Source: Earliella scabrosa
Lineage: Eukaryota; Basidiomycota; Agaricomycetes; Polyporales; Polyporaceae
DNA: 64,000 nucleotides
Direction: 5' to 3'
Assembly: GCA_022605405.1 (NCBI GenBank)
Contig: JABYQQ010000038.1
Location: forward strand, 100,543-164,542
Part shown: in pieces, positions 11,393 through 23,343 of the stretch
Layout of the letters: every line of letters starts with the position of its first letter
Numbering within the stretch: position 1 is the stretch's first letter
Notes under the pieces: model-generated
Seen by the model: only the letters and a program-made list of their open reading frames with translations
Databases searched by the model: none
What the model was told of the DNA's origin: nothing
Position numbers and translations under genes: made by a program

Positions 11393-14300
11393 TCACGCTG
11401 CAGCATAGTACTCTTTGACCACGCTCCTCGGCGGCCGGTACGTCCCGATCGGCGTGAAGGGGACGTCTTCCAATCTGCAGGACCGAACCCAATGTGTGTC
11501 AGACAATGGCACTTGCACCAATGCCGTGCTGCTCAGGCTCTCGGAGAGACACAGCTGGAAGACTCACCCAAACGCGGCAGGCCCGCCGCACCGGAGCCCC
11601 TCGGGCGTCGTCGTCCAGCTCGGGTGGCCCGCGAGCGCGATGACGGTCACGCGCAGGCCGTACCTGTAGTCAGGCGTGCCCAGCGCCGCGCCGTTCTGCG
11701 AGTCGAGCACCGTGATGAGGTCCGGCACGGTGACGTGGATCTGCGGGGGCGCGGGAAGAGCGTGAACGTGAGTACCCCCAAGCAGAACTGCTAGACGGTC
11801 TGGCGCGAGACGGCGCGGCTGCCAGTGGGGACGCACCTTGCGCTCGCCGTCCGCGGACTCGGTGTACGCGTACAGGTTCTCGTTCTGGAACGGGATGACG
11901 AGCTTGTCGTCTGCCTTTGCAGGAATCGTGAAGCCCGAGGACGCCGCCGCACCACCGCTGTTGCTGCCAGTGCGCGCGTCCTCCTCTTCTTCCTCGAGCA
12001 GCGGCGCAATCGTGACCTCGCCCCACGTGAATCCCTTCCGGACTTCCTGTGCCACAGAGCCAGTCCGCGTCAGCCACCTCCTCCTCCTCCAACAAGCAAG
12101 AAACAGCACTCACCCTGCGCACGTCCACAATCTTCCCGACAAACAAGCACGCGCCGTCCTGGAGGGCGAGAATCGCGCGTGGAACGCCAGCAAGGTCGTT
12201 GCGGCGGCGCGCGAGAGCGACCGCGCGCCCGATGCGCCACGCCTGCGAGACCGAGTGCGCGACGCCGTAGCGGGCGCAGGTGCCGCGCGTGAGCGGGGCC
12301 ATGCTCACGCCGCTCTCCGAGCCCATCTCGGTCGTCACCGTGCGGAGGATGTCCTCGACCGCTTTGGCGTTGCGTGCCGACGGCAGGACCTGCGCCCGAG
12401 GACGCGTGTGATTGTATTAGGGTTAATGGTCAATGTTCAGCGGGCATGGGGGCGAGACGGGATGGGAGGATGGGAGGGATGGGAGGGACGGGGACGTACG
12501 AGTGTGTTCCCGACGCCGTCGGAAATTGCGCATGGCCAGAGTCCGTTTGGGATCCCGTACGCGCCCGGTAATCTATGCAGAGTGAGCACGGGGCCGAGGT
12601 GAGCTCAACGTCCGTCGGGCATGGGCTCTCATACTCGCATTCCCGCTCGGCCGCGATCACGCTCGGGCGGGGCGCGAGGGCAAAGTCAGAAAGACAAGGG
12701 CATGCTCACGTTTGGTACATCTGCAGGAGGTAAAACACCAGAGTGAGCGCCGATGCTTGGAAGCCGGAAAACGAGGGAGGCGACTCAGAGTTGGACCGAG
12801 GACCGCAACGCAGACTCGGAGGAGAGGAGAGGGATATGACGCACGTTGGGATATGCGCGGCCCATGAGGTCGCAGTCGAGGACGGCCTTGCCCATGTGCG
12901 CGGCGACGAGCATGGGCTCGATGCCGTTCCCGCCGCCTATTTCCTCAGAGATCGTGCCGGTGAAGTCAAGGATGTCGAGGTACTTGAGCAGCGCGCGCGC
13001 CGCGGTGGGGATCTCCTCGCCGCCTTGGAGGCGCTCGGACTAGATGGCGCGAGAGCATGCGCAGGCTCGGGATCAGATCGCGAGGCTCCGACAGGTACGT
13101 CGATGCTTACAGAGACGCTGGGTGAGCCCTGGGAGATGTCGATGGATGGGTGAGTGGGCGGGGGAGCAGACGGAGGAGAAACGGGCACGGACCATGAAGC
13201 CACAGCGGACGAAGACGTCCTCGTCCGGTACGTCATCCGGGTCGAGCACCTGGGAGCACGTGTCATGCTAGCTCGCTTCTGGAGCAGGATCAGCCACGAC
13301 AAAGCTCACGTAGATGTCCTTGCCGTCGCGCAACGCCTGGCGCGCCATCAGGAAAGGCGGATAGGGAGACCCGCCGCCGCCGGTCCCAAGCACCCCGCAT
13401 CCCTCTGCGATCCACTCTGTCGCGCGTATCAGTCAGCCGGGGGTAGCTCACGACGAGCCCCGAGCGAGCGAACAGAGTAAATGGCGCACCGAGGTCGAGC
13501 TCGGACAGCTTCCAGCGACGGTCCGGGAGGACGGTAGGCTTGTATGCTTCAATGTCGACGTCGGCAGCCTCGGCGGACGTCTCGCCTCCGACATCGACGG
13601 CATCGTCAGCAATCGCCTTCTCGCCTTCGTTCAATTGACTGTCCTCTGCCTCTTCTCCGGTGGACGCTCCGTCGCTCTCCAAGGAAGCAACCGCTTGCGC
13701 CGACAGCTCTCCCGCGGCCTTTACTATGATCCGCGTCGCCTGGTTCGTGACGTACTGGTACCCGGCATGTCATGCGTGCGTTGCAGTACAGCGATTGAGG
13801 ACATAGACGTACCTGCACAGGAACGTTCGCAACCTCCACTACCTTGGTCGTCGCTGCGTAGTTCCCGTAGTCAGATCGAGAACTTCGTGTGTTGAGACAA
13901 CACGGCGCACCAGGATCTGCGCCAGCTGCTACCGCCTTCCTGATAGCTTGCTCCTTGATCGCCTCAACTACATCGTGAATGTCGCGACCAGCTAGAATTT
14001 CAATAGTGTCCACTTCGCCAGCGACTGTCATATATCTGAGCCAAACATACACGAGCACAGCTGGCTAGCTCAACGCACCTTTGGCCATCGCGGCACCCAC
14101 CGCGTTCGCCACGCCGAAGAACGGCGGACGGATGATCTCCTTCACGCCCGCGAGCTCGTCTGGGGCGATGATACTCCCCCCGCCGACGAGCAGCACCGTG
14201 ATGTCCTCAGGCGAGGTCTTCATCCTGCCAGTGCAAATCCCTTTTCAGCGGCATCTCCAGGATAATCGATATCGACGTTAATCACGCACTTGTCAATGAT

Positions 14301-15915
14301 CCCCTCCAACAGCTTCTTCATCCTCTGCATCCCCAGCTTCACAACCTCCCCGGGCACGTCCCCAACCCTCGCCCGCTCCCCCAGCTCCGCCCGCCCGCCC
14401 GCGACGACCAAATCCGTCGCCGTGCACACCGTCCCCCCAAACACTCGCGCGTCCCGCGTCAAGTGGTGTCCCACCGACTCCGGGCCGACCAGCACGCGCA
14501 CTGCGCCGCCTTCTTGAACAGAATCGGACTGGGGGAGCGTGACGGTGCGGACGACGGACCCGCCCCCGAGCGCGACCGACTGCACGTCCGCCATCGCAAA
14601 GTTGGTGCGCACGCCGCCGACGGCGATGAACGACGCCGCCTGGCGCGGGAACCCCGAGGGCAGGAGCACGCCCACGTCCGTCGTCGTCCCCCCGATGTCC
14701 ACCACGATCACCGGGCGCCTCCCCCCCGTCTCCCCCGTCTCCTCCCCATCCTTGAGGGCGGTGGGGGCGCGGTCGTCGAGCCCGGCGAGGAACGCGGCGC
14801 CGCGCATCGAGTTGGTCGGGCCGGACGCAAACGTGCGGATGGGGAGGCGCGCGGCGGCCGCGGCCGTCGTGAGCGTGCCGTCGTTCTGGGTGAGGAAGAG
14901 CGGGCAGGCGAGCGCGAGGGCGCGCATCGCGGTTTGGAAGCCGCGGATCGTGCGCTGCGCGAACGTGAGGATGGACGCGTTCAGGATTGCTGCGTTCTCG
15001 CGCTCGAGGAGGCCGACCTGGCCGACTGGGGGCGCGTGCGAAGGCGAAGGTCAGCTCGAGTTCGGTAGTCGTGTGTTAGGAGGGGGAGGGGGTGCGGGGG
15101 TGGTACTGACCGTCGCGGGAGCAGACGACGTTCACTGAGGGTCCGAGCTCGCGCTCGATGATGACCTTTGCTGCGCCTTCCTGTCGACCTTCGTTGTCGA
15201 GCGGCGAGAACACGCCCGAGAGCACGACCTGCGGATGCCCGGTCCTGCGTCAGCCCCACCACTCCTGTAGACCTAAAGAGCGTCGCATGTACTGACGTTC
15301 TTGATCCCCTTGCTCCTGATGAGCGCACACTGTTCCACAATCTGCTGTTCACAAAGCGGCAGGATCTCCCTCCCATCGACTGTAGCGTTTAGCGTCCGGA
15401 CCAGTCACCGACCCATGCATACGGTCAACAAGCAAGCACGTCAAGCACTCACTCTCAAATCCCCCATCCACAAACCCCACATGCCCCTCCACCAACCCCC
15501 TCAACCGTCCCGGAAAGTCCACAAAAGGCGGACACCTCCGCGTATACGGCCCGCACAAGCGCAGCACCGCGACCTTGGCGAGCCGGCGCGCGTCCGCCTC
15601 GAGCACGGCGTTCACGAACGCCGTCGTCCCGATGCTCACGGACGCGATGGCCGAGGGCGCGACGGCGGCCTGGTCGAGCACCGCGCGGATCGCGTGTGCG
15701 ATCCCGGTGGAGACGTCGAGTGTCGTTGTCGCTTTGTGGTGTGCGAGCACGCCCCGCGAGGGCGTGTGTAGCTGGGAGGCGTCGATTAGGACGCCGTCGG
15801 TGTTTGTTCCTGCGGGGCGAGAGGAGGGAGGGTGAGATTCGAGTGATTAGAACAGGCCTAGGGGGGTGCATGGAGTGTACTACTCACCGCCGACGTCGAC
15901 TCCTATACGTAGCAT
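11393..15915 (-). CDS. Hydantoinase/oxoprolinase-S-Me-thiohydantoin desulfurase fusion
   Basis: A protein of about 1029 residues from 19 exons: 15915-15888, 15809-15453, 15379-15297, 15228-15111, 15025-14290, 14224-14079, 14024-13911, 13853-13813, 13754-13490, 13416-13310, 13249-13193, 13128-13111, 13039-12845, 12720-12710, 12572-12500, 12389-12114, 12046-11837, 11740-11568, 11474-11393. All phases agree. The N-terminal half is HyuA/5-oxoprolinase-like: the ATP-fold motifs MLRIGVDVGGTNTDG and VIVVDIGGTTTDVG, then VAGEVDTIEIL and ATRIIVKA. An acidic linker follows. From about residue 625 the DUF917/S-Me-THD part starts (EWIAEGCGVLGTGGGG, then AVLDCDLMGRAYPN and MAPLTRGT). It should act in cytosolic opening or desulfuration of hydantoin-type rings; the substrate is not known. 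Exons of 11 and 18 bases are unusually short. Confidence 0.92.
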
Positions 15916-17133
15916 GATATGGCAATCTCTGCTGTGGTAAGAAACTTGAGCAAGTCCAAGATGATGAGGTTCAAGTTATGGGGATGGTACAGGGCACTGG
16001 ACAAGTCAGTGGTCAGGTCACTGTGCACACTGCACCAGAATAAATATTTGAGCAGTTGCTACTGCATCCAGATTGGCGAAGATAACGTGTGTGTATCGCG
16101 AGAACGCGACCCGTGGCTCAGCTGCGCTGGTCCAAGAGAAAGCATTTGAATTGGAGCGTCGCTTATCGAGCTGGGAGGCACTCGAGCGCATTCGACAAGA
16201 TGGCGTGTAGCATGACGGGCGAGATGCAGGCTGATGCAGGTGTTCGAGATTTCGCCGACGCGAGCGAAGAATGTGCAGGAAGCGTGTGACTTGGGCGTAC
16301 CGTGTATGCAGACGGTCCATAGCCAAGAATCGACGTCGTGATGCATATGCATGAGCCCCGAGGGGCACGCGGCCGGCGTGCGTTGTCCAGAGATCCGGTG
16401 TCGGTATATTGGGAAATGTACACAGGGGGGGTAGTAGAACGATCTATGCGAGACACAGCTGTACAGCATGCATGAACGTGCGGTGGGTCGACGGTGGAAT
16501 AATAAGGGGAGGGAGGGAGAGGGGAGGAGAGTACGTGCGGACTCTGCGAGCTGTCATAAGGGGAGTGGGTCGGATCCGGATGCGAGGGAGAGTGTATGTG
16601 CGGAAAAGCTACTAATGCAACAAGAGTTACAACTGGGCGCGTGGGTGGGGTGGGTACATGGGGGGAACGTCGACGATGCGGAGGGCGGGATGGATGTATA
16701 TAGGAGGGGAGAGGGGGAGATGGAGTGAGCCCAGGAGGGTATGTACAGGATGGGACGTGGTCCAGAGAGACGTCCGCGGAACGTGATAAAAATGCATGCT
16801 ACATAAGCGAGATAATAACAAAGAGAGCGCAGAGACGATGCCGGCGATCATACAAACACCGGAGACTCAGAGGCGGCAACGGTGCAGCTGGGGGGCGTGA
16901 GGACCAGAAGGCCGGATATGGACACAGGCCGAGGAGGACGGCGGGGGCGTCGTGCGGTGGTGCGGTTGCGCAGCGTAGTCGACGTCAGGGTGTGCCGCCC
17001 GCACCGCACAGAATGCAGTTGACTCATCGTCCTCCAGGCTCCAATGCAAAGTGTCGTCCAACCCACTCCTCCTCCCGCCACGCTCTACCACACCTTACCT
17101 CCTTCCTCTACCTCCATCCACGATCTTCACTCC
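15916..17133. other. Intergenic region between two minus-strand genes
   Basis: This holds the upstream region of the oxoprolinase gene (starting at 15915) and the 3' flank of ATG13 (ending at 17134). The middle (16400-16760) is purine-rich on the plus strand (GGGAGGGAGAGGGGAGG-type). No coding frame is supported. Confidence 0.5.
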
Positions 17134-19833
17134 TCAGCCTGCAAGCGGACCGCGACTCCTCCGCCGCTCCTCGCTCCCAGGAGGCTCAGGATCCATCCTG
17201 CCCAGCACCTCCTCCGACGCGATGCTGAACCCGCTCCTGACGCTCCCCGTCGACGCCAGTCGCGGGCGCACATACGCCGGCAGCCCTGGTACCCCGACTC
17301 CACCTGCGCTCCCGATGCTCGCCCCCGGACTGTCGAGCTGCGGCGACGGGGGCACGCTCCCGCTGTCCAGCGGGCTATCCCTCCGAGCCCCGCTGGGGCC
17401 CGCGTAGGCCAAAGGATCGAGTGGCCGCCGCACCGTCGTCCCCGCACTCGAGCTCGGCCGGTCGGCGGCAGTAGCGGTCCTGTCCGTAGACGTGCTGCTG
17501 GGCTCGCGCCGCCTCGAGCCCCGCCCGAGGCCTTGCAGCGACGCCATGAACGCCTCGTTCATCTCGCGCAGGCGCTCGTCAATGTCGCTCTCCGTCGCGA
17601 GCACCGGACCGGTGTACGGCGACGAGACCGCGCGTCGTCCAAGGGACCCGACGCCGCTCGACTGACCCGAGCCCGACTCTTCTTGGATCGTGGCTTCGCG
17701 TGCGGGCCCGTAGGGCGGTCCTGCGGGCGACTCGGAGCCTTCGCGTCTGCTCGGCAGCGGCTTGCGCGCGTCAATGTCCTGGACGAACGCGGAGATGTCG
17801 TCCTCTTCCGTATTTGCGCTCAGGTATGCTGGGACCTGGACGGCCGTAGGCGTGCGGTGAGTAATTGCACTTGCATCCACGACAGAGACGAAACGCACCT
17901 TCTCCATCTCCTTCGTCGCGCTTGCGGGGCTGCCTCGGGGACTGGCCTCTGCTGCTGTGCCACTCGCACTCGCACTCGCACTCGCACTTGCCGATGCGAT
18001 CCTATTGCCAAAGCTGCTGGAATACCTCTTCCCTTGCATTCTGGGTGAGCTCCCAGAAGCGGCGCCCGAAGGGCTAGCTGAGATGCCCTCCATCGACTGC
18101 GGCCGACCGGACCCCAGGCTCGACGGCAGGAACGGCGGGGACGGTCTGAATGGCGCCACAGGAGACGTTGCGAAGTTGCTTCCAGCCCCAGTAGGCGATG
18201 GAGGCACGCGAGAGGAAGTCGGCGACTGCGCCGGACGCCCAGGGAGTGAGGGTCCAGTCCCGGCAGACAATGGCGAGTGCTGGCGAAGGGACGGTGATGG
18301 GGAGTGGAGCGATGGCGAGGAGGAGATGGTGGACGACTTGAACGCGTTGACCGAGGTGATGGGTCTGCGGATCGGGACACCACTCACGGAGGAGTTGTCC
18401 TGCTGCACGCAACGGCACACGATCAACGCAAGCTCGGACAGAGACGGGCGACAGAATAAATACCACATACCGAACTACGTCCCTGCAAGCTCTCCCGGCG
18501 CATTCGTGCTGCTAGGGTTGACACGTCTTCTCGCGAGCCAATCGAGCCGGCCTGTCTTGAAGACGACGTGTCCGACACACCTGAGGTGCCCATACCCGCC
18601 CCGGACAAGTTGCGCGTGACGGGGAGCGGTATGTTCCCGAGCCTGGGGCTCCCGCTCGGGCTGCCCTTCGCAGCCTGGGTCGACGAGAAGGAACCTGATC
18701 GGGTATGCGATGCAGAGGGCGGGGGGAGAACAAACCTATCAGCGATGGAGCGGGGTGGTGAGCGGGGTAATGATGTGCGGAGGGGCAGACTCCCGGGCGA
18801 GCCACTGATGCTGTCGCGCTGCTGGTTCTTGACGAGCGTCGGGGTAAAGTCTGGGCCCTCCTCGAGCGACAGAAAGCGGGAGGACAGGAGGGACTCGAGG
18901 TCGTCCAGCTGGAAGTTGGGCGATGTGAGGTACGTCACGGAGACGGAGAGCTCGCCCATGGGGTGCGTGATCGGGGGCAGCGAGTGCCTGTCCTTTTGCA
19001 GGACGGGGACGAGCGCGGGTGGTGTTGTATCTGGTTTTCGAAGCACGGGTGAGACCGACGGAAGTCACGCATGGCCAGTCAATTGCGGTCCCGAAGGGTG
19101 GAAAGAAGTGTGCATGTGCATGTGAAGAGCGGTAGGGAGAACGGAACGGATGGATGAGAGACATAGACAGGTGACAGCCACAGGAGAACTCACCGAAGGT
19201 CATGACCTCGCTCCTGTCGATGCCGTCGAACCCATCAACACGCAGCTGTATGCTGAAGTTACCGCCGCGGTTGCCCCCGACTCGTCTGCGGAGGCGCCGC
19301 GCCAGCTTCCAAGCGGGGAGGACACGGAGCAAGGTGAAGATGCTGCGGAAGAGCGGTATGCCATGCTTGTACATCGTCGACGGGGCGACATCCTGGGTGT
19401 GGGGCTGGTTGTGGGAGTGGGGAGAGTATTCGAGGTTCCAGGACTCGAGGACGATGTAGCGCGGGACAGGGTCGATACGCACACGAGACGAGTCCGGGGC
19501 GAGATAGACAAGGACCTGGTTGGTCGCTAGCTCGGGAACGCAAAGAAGGACCTGGAGCTGGAAGAGGGGGACGGAAGTCGCAGTCGAGATAGAGCGATAG
19601 ATACGTGTGGGCTCCTTGAATGTCTCCGGGTCAGGAGTCTCGAGATTGAACTGCAGCGAACGGAGACGGGTGAGCACGATGGCCCTGACGAGCTGGACGG
19701 AAGTACGCACCCATTTGTCGGTCTTGGCGGACGGGAGAGGCTCATGAGTGGCACGGGCATGATTGACGACTAGGGCGAGCTTAGAGTATAATCTGTGGGC
19801 TATCTGGTCGGCCTTCTGGGTCTCATTGGACAT
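17134..19833 (-). CDS. ATG13: Autophagy-related protein 13 (HORMA domain)
   Basis: ATG13, about 781 residues, the regulatory subunit that links the Atg1 kinase to the autophagosome initiation scaffold. Exons: 19833-19711, 19650-19194, 19030-18471, 18402-17899, 17835-17134. The HORMA domain fills roughly the first 270 residues: KADQIAHRLYSKLALVV, FNLETPDPETFKEPTRIY, PRYIVLESWNLEYSP, then MGELSVSVTYL. The rest is long, Ser/Pro-rich and presumably disordered, with an (Ala-Ser)n run from a GCACTC microsatellite near 17965-17992. The C-terminal part holds the acidic segment EEDDISAFVQDID and the helix DIDERLREMNEAFMASLQG. The 63-base intron at 17898-17836 is a multiple of three without stops. The 281-base distance from 19194 to 18913 in genomic order includes a long 163-base intron. 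Confidence 0.93.
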
Positions 19834-20687
19834 GGCAGGGGCGCGGGCGACGATGGCGGAGAAGACTAGGACGACATTAGGACGTATTTCTAGCAGATAG
19901 TCGTGGGCTGTGATGGTGGACGTGCAAGGCGAGGAGTCAGCTCGGCCTCTCGTGCCTCTCCCTCCTCGTCCTCCTCGATCGGGCCCTGCGCCGTTCAGAA
20001 CCACCCACGCCCCAGCACAAGGCGCCCGCTATCTCCTCCGCGAGCCTGCCTTTTCCGGCCTCTCCCATCACCCGCCCCCACTCAGCTCGTCTTCCCCAGC
20101 TCAGCCCAGCCTAGTCACTCCTCCTCTCTGAGACTAGGACACTCCCATCTGTCTCGCTCTTCCCGCGCTGATGCCAATCCGAGCCCTTTTGTCCTCCCCG
20201 CAAGCAGCACGGTGGTCAGATCGATAGCGCCAGCTCTCTACACACGCTGTCTCCGCCCCCAACGACGCGTTAGCCTGCAAGCGGCCTGCAATAATATCCT
20301 ACATGCTCTGCGCACCCCTCTGCCCCGAGCGTCATCGCGTCGTGTCCACGAGCACACAACCTGCGTTACCGTACGCTCTACATTATCATATCCTCCCGCA
20401 GCGCTCCATCCGCGTCGCCCAGCTTTGCGAAACAGCCTTCAGCCTATAGGCTCAGCGGAAGCACCAGGCGTACGCTCACCTCGTGCCTCTAGTACGTACA
20501 CAAGCCAGACCGCTCTCCTCTTCCCAGCACCCCAAATACAGCACCGCAAGGTGGTACCGCACCGCAGGGCCAACCGTGACTCACAGCATCGGGGAGAACG
20601 CACACTGTTCGCGGTACCTTTTCCTACTATCACGCGATCGACATCCCGCTTCAAAGCTATTGTCCCCCTGTCTTCTGTGGTTGCGCA
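19834..20687. other. Intergenic region upstream of ATG13
   Basis: The region lies between the ATG13 start (19833) and the stop of the JmjC gene (20688). It is C-rich on the plus strand and open for a long way in one plus frame, but no family signal is seen. It probably contains the ATG13 promoter and the 3' untranslated region of the JmjC gene. Confidence 0.5.
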
Positions 20688-21998
20688 TCAGGATTTCCGC
20701 GGCAAGAACCACCACCCAACGCCCGCCGTCCATCCTCTCCGTCCTTTGTGCTCTCCTCCCACGCCTGGCGTGCGCGGGACCCCAGCAGCTTGCACCTGGA
20801 CGTTCTCGACCCGATGCCACCAGCCTCGCGGCAAGAACAGCATATCCCCTTCGTGCAGGACACAGCTCAGCGCCGAGCCCGAGCTCAGCACGGCCTGCGC
20901 GGTCCGTGCGGGCGCGGAGGAAGGATCGACCAGGACTTCGAATCCTGATACGACGTCCGTGTCGGAGGTCTTGCGAACATGCACGTCGAACGGTGAGGTG
21001 TTGCGCGATACACAGCCGTTCCTTGGCGCGAGAGCTTCTGCGAGGGCGGGAGGCAGGAGGAGGAAGTGCTTTGCGTGCGCTGGAGGCATCGAGGACGCCG
21101 CGAGATGGTACAGGTTGTCGTACGGGTCGCGATGTAGCGGGCTGACCTGTCAATCGATGGGACGCACGAATGGAACGCGTCAGTTTGAACGCTCTGCGCT
21201 CGACGTCCACCAGGATGTATGCACACCCACCGCGGCACTAGGTCCGATGAAGAAACTCGACTGGTACAGGTCCACCACGCCGCTCCGCAAAAGGGGTTCA
21301 AGCATCGACGGGGGCCGTATCACTTCCGCCAGGCCGGGCACCTACATACGCATGCAAATGTCCACCGACGACACGGGATCAGTCATGCGCATACATCGAG
21401 GTGCGGAGGTCGGTAGCCTCATGCGCGGCGAGAGGCGACCCACCTCGTCTCGTGCCCTCCACTGCGCAAGGTACAGCTGCGCCCCTTCCGCGCCCCCGCC
21501 CACGCTGGTATCTCTCGTCTCCCCGGTCAGCCAATTGAGGTACACGCCCAGAGGCACCTCGAAGCGTGCGTCCGCGCCGGGTGGACCAGCAAGCGTCCTG
21601 TCGTATCGCCCCGCTTCGACCTCGACCAGCCGGTCCCCAGCGACCCGGAGGGTGCGGAGAAGCATTTCTGACGGATTGGGTCGTCCGTGCCGACGCTTTG
21701 AATCCGTCGCGTTTGTTGTCTCGTCCGCGCGAACGACCCAAGGTGTGCGGTCTGGCGACCGCAGGTACTCCCGAAACGCGTCACAGGAGGCTGCAAGCGG
21801 GTAAGGCGCATCTGGGACTGGTCTGGTCTCGAGCCGACGCATGTTTGGGACGCTGGGCTCCGTGAGGGGTAGTCTGGTGTGGTCCGTCTCAGCAGCTGAG
21901 GCCGATGTCGGATACCCGCGGGAACGTTGTCGGATGGGTACGAGCATTCTAGCTCTGGGGTGGTAGACTACTCGGGCACGCATGTATGGCAAGGACAT
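20688..21998 (-). CDS. JmjC/cupin-8 domain protein
   Basis: About 374 residues from exons 21998-21444, 21341-21231 and 21146-20688, all joined in phase 0. It belongs to the cupin-8/JmjC type of Fe(II)- and 2-oxoglutarate-dependent oxygenase-like proteins. The double-stranded beta-helix metal site is visible: HRD in SPLHRDPYDNLYHLA (HxD) and the distal His in EGDMLFLPRGWWHRVEN. The protein ends GVGWWFLPRKS. The N-terminus is Arg-rich with Ser/Ala and few acidic residues (MRARVVYHPRARML...), so a mitochondrial presequence is possible; starts at 21983 or 21947 are alternatives. The closest described groups are tRNA wybutosine-synthesis TYW5-like and HSPB1-associated-protein-like hydroxylases, but the exact substrate cannot be told. 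Confidence 0.87.
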
Positions 21999-22470
21999 CG
22001 TCGAGGATTGTAAACAAACAAGTCGGGGCTGTTTACCTGCATATAACGCACTGACAGACTCTGGGGAGAGCTTGTCGTTCGATAAACCCGGTGGCAGGTG
22101 ACGACATGTCTGACCATCTTTGTGATCTATACTTAGCGCTATGCCCCAGCCCCAGCGATTGCAAGAGAGTTTGCGCATGAGCACAGGCTCACGTAGTCAC
22201 CCCGAGGCTCCGAGAATGGCCCTGTCTTGGCTTTGAGGAGAGGTTCTTATATCACCAGCATGTGTCTCGTTCCTTGGATTGTGTCCTGAAATTTGTGGAC
22301 AGGCCTGCCCGGAGTAGGAAAGTGCCCGTAATCTCGGGTCCAGGACTGCCCGGAGGGCCACTGCCTTATACTCAGTTTCCCCGCACTATGTAGTACTCGG
22401 CCAGGATGAGAATCAGACCATTTGAACGCTCCCTTGACACCATAATATACAATCGTAAAGCGCTACATCC
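21999..22470. other. Intergenic region
   Basis: The segment between the JmjC start and the end of the FunK1-like fragment. It has a small inverted similarity around CAGGCCTGCCCGGAG...GGACTGCCCGGAGG (22300-22355). No gene is supported. Confidence 0.4.
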
Positions 22471-23343
22471 TCATTGATCAGCTTGCGTCTCCGTCTCTTG
22501 CCCCAATCCTTCAAGCAGCTCCTTGATTTCGCTGATAACCTCCTCGTGGGTTGGTGGCTTGACGGTTCTAGGCGCTTTATTGACCTTCTTTGCATACTTC
22601 TGTCGCATCAAAGGCAGAGAGCTACCGGGTTCGGGCTCCTTGAGCGGTTGGCATTGTTGGACGAGCAGCCAGATACCGACGATGAACGTGCTCAATGCCG
22701 GAGAACGTCGGTCCGCATATGTGCCAAGATATTCCAGTCCTTCCAGGCCGCCATCAACGCCCAAGGCGTTCCGCCGCGCGACTATGAGCTCCTCCAGGCT
22801 GGTCGCAACAAAGAGACGGCGAAACTCTTCCTCAAGGGGCTTCCGTTGCGAACCCTTCAACGCGTCCATTCCATGCTTGTAGACGGCGTAGAGGATTGCA
22901 TAGCATATGGATTCGAGATCCTGGCCTACGGTACGGGAAATCGGCTCGTTCTTTACAGCAGCACGGAGAACATCCGTAGCAACAAAGATTGCCGTACCCT
23001 GGGGCATCCGCCACGGTTCAGCATCCTAGAAGCAGTTGCCATTGTTGAGAAAACTCACCGTCAGACCGTCGCCAGGTTGCTTGTCAGTGATGTCCTCAAC
23101 CGTTTCGTCATCCGTGACTCGGCGCATGGAGGACGCAAACTCAAAATCTGTGAGAAAACCTCCTACACGGTTTAGTGGGAGGTCAAACTGCTTGATGTCC
23201 TCCTGGGCATCCGCACGGGTTCTGCCAGGAGGCTTGTACTTGGCCTGAACGTCGATGAGCATGTTGCTAGTAGTTGACTGTCCTAGGTATTCCACGCGAC
23301 TGTTGGGGTGGAATCTGGGTCTGCACGCCGTGTTTAGGTTCAT
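22471..23343 (-). pseudogene. 5'-truncated FunK1-type kinase remnant
   Basis: Two exons (23343-23059 and 23025-22471, separated by a 33-base GTGAGT...TTCTAG intron) encode about 279 residues. They match only the C-lobe of the basidiomycete FunK1 protein kinase family. Visible are SNMLID (end of the catalytic loop), GGFLTDFEFAS (in the DFG position), GTAIFVATDVL (activation-segment end) and QDLESICYAILYAVYKHGM (helix F). The entire N-lobe, the glycine loop and the catalytic HRD are missing. The bases that should encode HRD read YLGQS instead, and no kinase exon could be found upstream. FunK1 proteins are usually 600-900 residues. The reading frame is open, so transcription is possible, but kinase activity is not expected. 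Confidence 0.75.

Noticed and set aside
16980..18470. Plus-strand frames opposite ATG13 (for example 17044-18048)
   Set aside because: Low-complexity mirror frames of the Ser/Pro-rich region with no family signal.
19903..21804. A 633-codon open frame on the plus strand
   Set aside because: It runs antisense across the JmjC gene and the ATG13 upstream region, is Arg/Ser/Pro-rich and resembles no family. The minus strand carries a spliced, conserved protein there.
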